A DNA stretch of 64,000 nucleotides from Himantopus leucocephalus (Eukaryota > Chordata > Aves > Charadriiformes > Recurvirostridae). Each line of letters starts with the position of its first letter. Position 1 is the first letter of the stretch. A model generated the notes under the pieces. It did no database searches. It had not been told where the DNA came from and saw only the letters and a program-made list of their open reading frames with translations. Positions 50,479-57,461 of this stretch are shown piece after piece. The stretch is taken from positions 11,041,184 through 11,105,183 of the forward strand of contig RSEF01000019.1 in NCBI GenBank assembly GCA_003993805.1, given 5' to 3'. Both the position numbers and the translations under genes were made by a program.

Positions 50479-53400
50479 GTAAGGACCCTGGGAGGAGAGC
50501 GCTTCCCCCAGCACGGCCGCCCCTGCTCACCTCCATCTCTAACCTTCACCTCTCCTCTTCCCTGCGCTCAGATCCTGATCCAGCTGTTGATCTTCCTGAT
50601 ACACCTTGTCAGCTCCATATTCTGTGGCCACCTGGGCAAGGTCGAGCTGGCTTCCGTCACGCTGGCCATCGCTGTAAGCATTCCCGGGGGCTGCCTCAGC
50701 ACCGGGCACCAGCTCCCACCTGCTGACACCGGGATGGGATACGGACAAGGACAGAGATTTCAGACTCCCATTTTTCCTTTTAGGCCCTCTCCCTGCCTAA
50801 AAGATTTAAATGCTCACATTTTCTCTTTGTTTTTTTTTTTTAACTCCTGTTTCCAGGTTATAAATGTTACTGCCATCTCTGTAGGTTATGGTTTGGCTTC
50901 GGCATGTGACACCTTGATATCGCAGGTGGGTAAGAGATGCTGGCACTTCTCCTGGAGACGTGGGGTTTTCCAGCATCGGCTGATGCTGCCCAGGCACTGC
51001 ACGGAGCCCTGGCGGTACCTGTGAGCTGGGGAAGCTTGTCCCCAAGCAGCAATCCCGTAACAGGGAGCTCCATGCTCCCCTTGAAATACCAAGTCCTTCC
51101 TGGGTGGTCTCCAGGGCGGGCAGGGCTGCTCCGTGCTCCGCCGGGTCCCTGTCCCCCCAGCACTGGCGTGCTGCCAGTGCAGCAGAGCTCCCCGTCCTCT
51201 CGCCTTGCAGACCTACGGCAGCAAGAACCTGCTGCGCGTGGGGGTGATCCTGCAGCGTGCCACCCTCATCCTCCTGCTCTGCTGCTTCCCCTGCTGCGCC
51301 GTCCTCATCAACATCGAGCAGCTCCTCCTCCTTATCCGCCAGGACCCCGAGGTCTCCAGGTTGGGTGGCCCCGTGGCCCAGACACCACTGCCTTGTCCCT
51401 CCCTGGCACGGTGGGGCTGGGAGGTGGAGGCGGGAGGGCTACGGCTATTCCCCCTCGCTAACCATGCCTCTCGTGTCCCCCCAGGTTAACCCAGCGCTAC
51501 GTCATGGCGTTTGTCCCTGCTCTCCCGGTGAGTCCCTGGGGGCACCCTGGATGCTGGCCACGCGCAGGGATCGGCCATCTCGCTCCTATTTTCCACCGCA
51601 GCAGCAGAGCCCCTGCTCAGCGCTGGCCTCACCTCACCCACCGATTTCCTTTCCAGGCAGTTTTTCTGTATAACCTGGAGACAAAATACCTGCAGAACCA
51701 GGTAGGTCCCGCAGCCCTCGCACCCGCAGAAGGTCAGCCCTGGCTCAGGGCTCCCTTCAACCATGCACCCAGGGTTTCACGCTCGCTGTTCCCAGTGCTG
51801 AGGCAGCGTTTGTCCCCACTGCCGCCCAGGTGCCCTGGAACACCTCTGACCCTGGAGATCACCCTATCCCACAGCCAGGTGTGTCCACCTGCCTGATGGA
51901 CCTCCCTTCATACTTCCCCACATCGGGGATTTACCTCCAACACACTCATTTTCCAAGCAGGTGACATCAGAAGTTTCCTTTTTGGCTGGGAAAGCTGCTG
52001 AGCACGGGGCTGGCGGGGACCTTCGCACCTCTCACCCGAAGCCTTTGTGAAGGTGCCGCAGCCCCCATCTCCTCCTCTTTGCAGATGATCATGTGGCCGC
52101 TGGTGCTGAGCGGGATTGTCGGCAACATCGTCAACGTGATCGCAAACTGTATCTTCCTCTACGTGCTCCATTTAGGCATCACGTGAGTAGCGCCTGCATC
52201 CCACGGAGGGGAAAACACACCACCTGGCAACGGCAAGGGACTTTTCGGGGATGTCGGCACCACCAGGCGTGGCCGAACATCCGGTGCTCGTGGGGGCACG
52301 GCGGGACGTTACGCTCTGGCACCCCGAGGCCGGGGAGGCGCGAGCAGGATGCTGACGACCTTTCTCATTTCCTTTGCAGGGGCTCTGCCTGGGCCAACAC
52401 CGTTGCTCAGTATTCACAAACCATTTTCTTGTTGCTGTATATTATAGGCAAGAAACTCCACGTGAAGACCTGGGGAGGTAAGAGCATCTCCCCAGCTCCC
52501 TCTGGGTCCTGCCTTACACAAATATTCATGAATCTTCCACCACTTCTACCAAGTGAATTCTGTTAGCCCTGATGGTGAAATATTAACCTCAGCCCGGTAC
52601 ACCCCAGGAATACGGTGCTGCTTCGGTGGCAGCACGTCATGCGCGAGCGTTGGCAGAGCACCGTGCTGGGCAGTAAACATTAATTCTGGAGAAATGAAAC
52701 TTTCTGCCGAGGCTTTGTAGGGTTCAGCCCCGAAGCCGGATGAGCACAGACGTAAGCACGAGGTTGTCCTCAGAGGCTCTGCTCCGGGAGGGATGAGCTG
52801 GGGGTTGCACTGCTCTGTGGCCCACAGGATGGTGTCAGCAGAGCTTGTACGTGCACAATGTGCTGCTGGAGGTCCTACGGAGACGAGGAGCATTGCCCTG
52901 GTGGCTCTGCAAGCAGGAACAGCACCTCCAGCTGCCTCGGGTGCTCTCCAAGGATGTAGTGGCCAGTCTGGTCATCCATCAGGTGACATTTCTCCTCTCT
53001 GTAGGTTGGTCCAGTGAGTGCCTGCTGGAGTGGGACAGCTTCACCTCCCTGGCTGTCCCCAGCATGCTCATGATGTGCATCGAGTGGTGGACCTACGAAA
53101 TCGGGAGCTTCTTGATAGGTCAGTGGAGAGGGGGGACCTGCAAGGAGGTGGACAGGGTGGGACCCAGAGCAGCATCTGCAGCAGTCGCCGGGGCCGAGAG
53201 CTGCTCTTCACCGGGCACCCACACCCAGCGCTGACCCTCTCCTCTCCCCCAGGCCTGCTGAGCGTCATAGAGCTCTCCGCCCAGTCCATCATCTACGAGG
53301 TGTCCGTTGTGGCTTTCATGGTAAGGGCTGGGGGTTATTATTTCAGAGCAGGGCTCCCTAGGGACACTCCTGGGACAGGCACCCAGCAGAAATCAGCTCC

Positions 53401-56233
53401 AGCAAATCTCGGTCTTCCCCCTCTGCACTTAAGCCTCTCCCTGCTCCTGCCGATTCCTCCTGTGGAGATGTTTTAAATTAAATCCTGAACTCCGTCCCCG
53501 CCTCTGCCGGGTGGTTATTCTGCTGTCACTGCGATGGCCCCATTACCCAGACGCACACGCGAGCCTCAGCCCTGTGGTTACAGATCCCCCTGGGGCTCGG
53601 CACGGCCGCCAGCGTGCAGGTGGGGAACGCGCTGGGCGCCGGCGACGTCGAGACGGCCAAGAGATCCTCCTCCACCAGCCTGCTCTGCACAGGTCAGGCC
53701 GCCGGCGTGCCGGGAAGCCTTCGCCCGGGCTTCTTCCAGGCACAGCAGGACCAGGGAGCGTTTGCAGTCCCCTGCCCACGGCGCACACCGGTGTCCCCTG
53801 CTCTCTCCCTTCGGCTGCTCCCGAGCTCCCCGTCACGGCCGGGCCGGGCTCAGCACTTTGCTCTGTTTTTCAGGGGGGTTTTGCATAGCCGTGGGGGTCA
53901 TTTTAGTCTCCACAAAGGACGTGCTGGGATACATCTTCACTCCTGACAAGTGAGTGCCCCCGGCTCCCAGCCTTGGTTCGCAGAGGTCGGTTCCCAAAAG
54001 CGATCATCGGCTCTTCTCTGTCCCCAGGGAGATTGTTGACTTAGTGGCCTGGGTCATACCCGTCTACGTTGTCTTCCACTTGTTTGAAGCCGTGTGTGTA
54101 AGTGCCTGGGGATGCTGCTGCTTTTGGTAGGGGACCTCGATGCTGAGCAGCAGCATCGCAGGTCGGTCAGTCGAGGGTCCCTCAGGCTGTGGGTGGGCAC
54201 CGGCACAGGCACCGAGACCCTGCAGAGCTCCTGGGGTCACCCCTTAGAAAACACCAAATGCACAAAGAGGTGCTGACCCACAGGACCGGGCAGGGATGCA
54301 GAAATAACCAGGCAGAGGCTGCTCATCACCAGGCTGGTTCACCAGCCCCCCGCCAAGGCAGCAGCAGAACCCCGAATTCGGCCAATGCAGCGCTCGCAGC
54401 CCTGTCCCCATCCCCTCTCCCTCTCCCCATCAGGGCGCCAGCAGCGGGGTGCTCAGAGGCATAGGCAAGCAGAAATTCGGTGCGATCCTCAACGCCGTGA
54501 GCTACTATGGTGTGGGCCTGCCCCTGAGTGCCGTGCTGCTCTTCGTGGCCAGGATCGGCATCATAGGTACCGACCCCCGGGCGTGCAGCTCTGCATGCGC
54601 CCAGGTCCCCCGCGGGGATGCGGCTCCCCTCAGCTCCACCGATGGCTCATCATGACCCTCCCGCCTGGCTCTGCCCTCCTACCTGGCTGGGGACTGGGCA
54701 CACCAGGGGGGACTGGGATGGCCCCTGCAACTACTGAGAGCTTTTAATTTTACTGGGAAAAAGCAACTGCTGCCAGGTCTGCTGGGCAGCCCCACAGCAG
54801 GCACCCACGGCCACCCCATCCCCGTGTCCCTGCTGACCTCGGTGACATCCCCTTTCTTGGCTCGCTGTCCCGAGATGCCTTCTTGGTTGGGTTTGGTCCA
54901 GCCATGGTGCCCGACTGACTCCGGCGTGCCCTCTGCAGGCCTGTGGCTCAGCATGCTCGTCTGCGTCTCCATCCTCTGCACCTGCTTTGTCGCCTACATC
55001 TCCCGCATGGACTGGAGGAAGGCGGCTGAGGAGGTAACCCGTGCAGCCATGGCATCGCACCCTGCCAGCAGGAAGGTCCCTGGTGGCTTGGCTGGGATCG
55101 CAGCGGGATAAGACAGCATTGCGGGCTCGATCCCTCCAGTGCCCCCAGCAAAAGCTAGTTCTGCCGTGTTTGGGACTGTGGCCACCTCCCTGTAATTCAG
55201 CTCACTCCCACTCATGCGCTCGATGGCCTTAAGGTTTTCCTCTGCGCCTTGTGCCACCCTTGGCTGGGGACACGACGCACAAAGCAGACCGAGGCGTCCT
55301 GAGCATTGCCTTGAGCCCCAGCTGCTGCAGGGTTCCCACCAGCCAGCACCACTTGGGCATTTTGGGCATCTTTCAGCTGTGCGGTGCCATTTCCAGCCGG
55401 ACGAACCCCGCGAGAGGCGACGCGTTGGCTTTGCTCAGTGGGGATTTCCCGCACCATGCGCTGCCAGCTAAGCCCATCGCATTCCCTCCCGCAGGCTCAG
55501 CGCCGCGCAGGAGTGACCCAGCCACTGCCAGAGGAGCTGAACGCGGGCCCCGAACCCTCCTGCAAGGCGCTTCCCTCCGGTGTGGGGCCAGCCCCACCGC
55601 CCCACGCATACCCCCCTGCCATGGCAGTGAGGGGGTGCATAGGTATGGCCAGGAGCTGGGCGCTGCGTGCGGTGGTGGGTTTGGGTCCAGGAAGGGCCCT
55701 CAAGGATTCACAAAAGCCAGGAACAAGCCCACAAAATGGGGGTGCAGCTGGTGGCGCCCCCAGTAACAATAATTACGAGGGTGGGCTCAGGAGGGTGATG
55801 GAGGGGGGCAGGGGGACGACCTGGAGGGATGGGGCACCGTGGGCCGTTCTCACCTTGCAGGCACCGGGTCCCACTGAAGCTCCACCGAGGGCTGGAGATC
55901 TCCACGCTCTGGGCTGCTTGTAAAGTGCTTTCAGACCTCGGACAAAACCCTCCCAAGAAACCCCTCAATCCCCCCAAAAGCCCTCAGTGACGCTGCCCCG
56001 TTCTCCTTGCAGCGGGAGTGGATGCACAGAACGGCGTTGTGCTCACGGGCATCACCAGGATGGAGGGACCGACGTACCAGCTGGAGCCCCAGGAAGCCAC
56101 TCCTGCCACGTCCCCTCCGGCCACTGCCGTGGCCACCAAGGAGCTGATCATCCGGCGCGGGCTGGCAGTGGCCGCAGCCGTCGCAGTACTTGCGCTCGGC
56201 ATCGTCATAAAGCTGACGACCAGCAAACACTGA
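50308..56233 (+). CDS. SLC47A2: MATE2-like cation/proton antiporter (17 coding exons)
   Basis: Second MATE-family exporter, a tandem paralogue of SLC47A1 on the same strand. Coding exons: 50308-50478, 50572-50673, 50857-50925, 51211-51359, 51485-51527, 51657-51701, 52085-52182, 52380-52477, 53005-53118, 53253-53320, 53584-53692, 53874-53949, 54028-54097, 54434-54566, 54939-55033, 55495-55642, 56013-56233. All are GT-AG with consistent phases, giving 602 codons plus stop. Exons 2-15 match SLC47A1 in length exactly. MATE2-like features: [43 protein letters not shown]. All four transport glutamates are present (residues 285, 290, 312, 401). The start has A at -3; an upstream in-frame ATG at 49,834 cannot be excluded. 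Paralogue naming (A2 rather than a bird-specific A1 duplicate) is less certain than the family. Confidence 0.9.
50572..50673 (+). CDS. SLC47A2: SLC47A2 exon 2 (residues 58-91)
   Basis: TM1 and [19 protein letters not shown], matching MATE2 at the ELASV position. Donor GTAAGC, phase 0. Confidence 0.93.
50857..50925 (+). CDS. SLC47A2: SLC47A2 exon 3 (residues 92-114)
   Basis: [20 protein letters not shown] then ISQ. It is preceded by a strong T-rich acceptor tract. Phase 0. Confidence 0.93.
51211..51359 (+). CDS. SLC47A2: SLC47A2 exon 4 (residues 115-164)
   Basis: [31 protein letters not shown] and [10 protein letters not shown]. Phase 2. Confidence 0.95.
51485..51527 (+). CDS. SLC47A2: SLC47A2 exon 5 (residues 164-178)
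   Basis: A 43-base micro-exon coding [15 protein letters not shown]. Donor GTGAGT. Confidence 0.92.
51657..51701 (+). CDS. SLC47A2: SLC47A2 exon 6 (residues 179-193)
   Basis: A 45-base micro-exon coding [15 protein letters not shown], close to the MATE2 FLYNLLAKYLQNQ motif. Donor GTAGGT. Confidence 0.93.
52085..52182 (+). CDS. SLC47A2: SLC47A2 exon 7 (residues 194-226)
   Basis: [20 protein letters not shown] and [13 protein letters not shown]. Donor GTGAGT, phase 2. Confidence 0.93.
52380..52477 (+). CDS. SLC47A2: SLC47A2 exon 8 (residues 226-259)
   Basis: [20 protein letters not shown] and [13 protein letters not shown]. Phase 1, donor GTAAGA. Confidence 0.93.
53005..53118 (+). CDS. SLC47A2: SLC47A2 exon 9 (residues 259-297)
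   Basis: [19 protein letters not shown], with Glu 285 and Glu 290 equivalent to human MATE1 E273 and E278. Acceptor TCTGTAG, donor GTCAGT. Confidence 0.95.
53253..53320 (+). CDS. SLC47A2: SLC47A2 exon 10 (residues 297-319)
   Basis: [20 protein letters not shown] then FM. Glu 312 is equivalent to human E300. The donor flank is shared with SLC47A1 exon 10. Confidence 0.95.
53584..53692 (+). CDS. SLC47A2: SLC47A2 exon 11 (residues 320-356)
   Basis: [20 protein letters not shown] then [21 protein letters not shown] is MATE2-like. Donor GTCAGG, phase 1. Confidence 0.95.
53874..53949 (+). CDS. SLC47A2: SLC47A2 exon 12 (residues 356-381)
   Basis: [20 protein letters not shown] then IFTPDK. Donor GTGAGT, phase 2. 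Confidence 0.92.
54028..54097 (+). CDS. SLC47A2: SLC47A2 exon 13 (residues 381-404)
   Basis: [20 protein letters not shown] then EAVC. Glu 401 is the conserved residue that is Asp in the first copy. Donor GTAAGT. Confidence 0.93.
54434..54566 (+). CDS. SLC47A2: SLC47A2 exon 14 (residues 405-449)
   Basis: [20 protein letters not shown] and [18 protein letters not shown]. Acceptor CATCAG, phase 1. Confidence 0.93.
54939..55033 (+). CDS. SLC47A2: SLC47A2 exon 15 (residues 449-480)
   Basis: [20 protein letters not shown] then [12 protein letters not shown]. Donor GTAACC is weak; phase 0. Confidence 0.92.
55495..55642 (+). CDS. SLC47A2: SLC47A2 exon 16 (residues 481-530)
   Basis: A proline-rich linker ([32 protein letters not shown]) with no known domain. 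Donor GTATGG, phase 1. The length differs from SLC47A1, as expected for the variable linker, so the 3' splice choice is less certain. Confidence 0.75.
56013..56233 (+). CDS. SLC47A2: SLC47A2 exon 17 (residues 530-602, stop)
   Basis: A linker, then [20 protein letters not shown] and [10 protein letters not shown], the terminal helix; the RRG start resembles mammalian MATE2 (LVIRRG). Stop TGA at 56231-56233. Confidence 0.9.
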
Positions 56234-56556
56234 CTCGCACCAGGGACTGTGGGGACTTTGCTTTGGGGACGAAAGCCCCTCGTGACGGGTGGACGTACAA
56301 AGCACAGACCGGCCAGCGAGAGAACCCAGCACACGCCTGTCCCATGGGAGCCAAAGGGCCCCCGTCAGCACTCGGCAGCTCAGCCACCACTCGGGAACGG
56401 GCCCTGCGGCTGCTCCGACACCCAAAACGCTGCTCTGGGCTGCCCCACGCACACCGAGCGTGCGGGTTCCCCGCTCCTGCCCGCGCTGCCGGCTATCACC
56501 CGCCGCCCGGAGCCCAGCACAGCCTGGCTCACGCTGCTGCTCTGTGACAAACGCCA

Positions 56557-56569
56557 AATAAAGAATAAA
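56557..56569 (+). terminator. Double polyadenylation signal of SLC47A2
   Basis: Two AATAAA hexamers (56557-56562 and 56564-56569) about 325 bp after the stop codon, followed by GT-rich sequence. Confidence 0.75.
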
Positions 56570-56720
56570 CCCAGCTGGGCTCGGGCTGGCTCCTTCGGGT
56601 GGGGGCTGAGGGCAGGGCTCGGGCCGGAGCGGGGGAACATGCCACGCTGGGGGCTGCATCGAGCCGGGGGCTTGTGGGCCTTGCCCTGGCCCCAGCTGGC
56701 CTTTACAGTAAAACAAAGGT

Positions 56721-56726
56721 TTTATT
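56721..56726 (-). terminator. Candidate polyadenylation signal of ALDH3A2
   Basis: TTTATT on + reads AATAAA on the minus strand, about 0.7 kb after the candidate stop. It would end the gene within about 150 bp of the SLC47A2 polyadenylation signals, making a compact tail-to-tail pair. Confidence 0.45.
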
Positions 56727-57437
56727 CAGCAAGGCAGCTTCCCGTTACAAGCTTGGAGGTAAAAGACTCCCAGTAAATCAATAAAAAGTGGAAATTCAAT
56801 TACGCGTGAGATGGCTGGCTGCTCAGCCGAGGGCAAGGACCTCCCCAGACCCGGGGGCTCCGGTGGCAGCAATGCTGCTGTCGGCGCACAGCCCCAGGCG
56901 CAGTGCACCAGCCGTGCGAGGGTCCCTGGGTGCTCCTCGAGTCCTCGGGGCAGAGTGTGGCCACAGCTCAGAAAGCCTTCGCTGTCACCTCAGGTAGCCG
57001 TTGCCCACCTTGGGACGGCTAAAGGTGGTTTCCCCTGCAATGAGACATCACCCGTTCGGTCATGAGTCCTTCCGAGGATGGGAAGCTGCAGGTTCTGGGC
57101 AGGCTGCTGGGGACAACCAGCCTGGACCGTCCGCATCAGTAAGACCCTCATTTCATTAGGCTTATTCCTGGGATGAGATACCTTTCTTGGGGATCACCGA
57201 TGTGTTCCGTGGATAACAGGCTCAGTAACAACTGCCTGTGTTCTGATACTGTTGTGACAAACAATTTCCCTGTTCCCAAGAGCTTTTAGATGGGCTCCTG
57301 TTTGCAAAGCAGGGCAGGTGCTGCCTCCTTCCCTCTGCCACCGCTCACGGCTGAGGTCTGAATTGGTTCCTGTGTTTCAGCAGAAGCCGGAGCCTTCAGC
57401 TCGGGGCTTCTCTGCTTTAGGTGGGTTTCATTTGCTT

Positions 57438-57461
57438 CTACCTCTTCAGTGCATTGGCTGA
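57438..57461 (-). CDS. ALDH3A2: Candidate ALDH3A2 last exon
   Basis: In phase 0 after a pyrimidine-rich acceptor (TTTCTTTTCTTCCAAG), this reads SANALKR and stop TAG. It would give a seven-residue tail, compared with the short AEYY tail of human ALDH3A2. Retention of the intron after 57,724 would instead extend the frame to 57,286. The splice choice is inferred, not proven. Confidence 0.4.
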   Translation of the reverse strand, partial: SANALKR

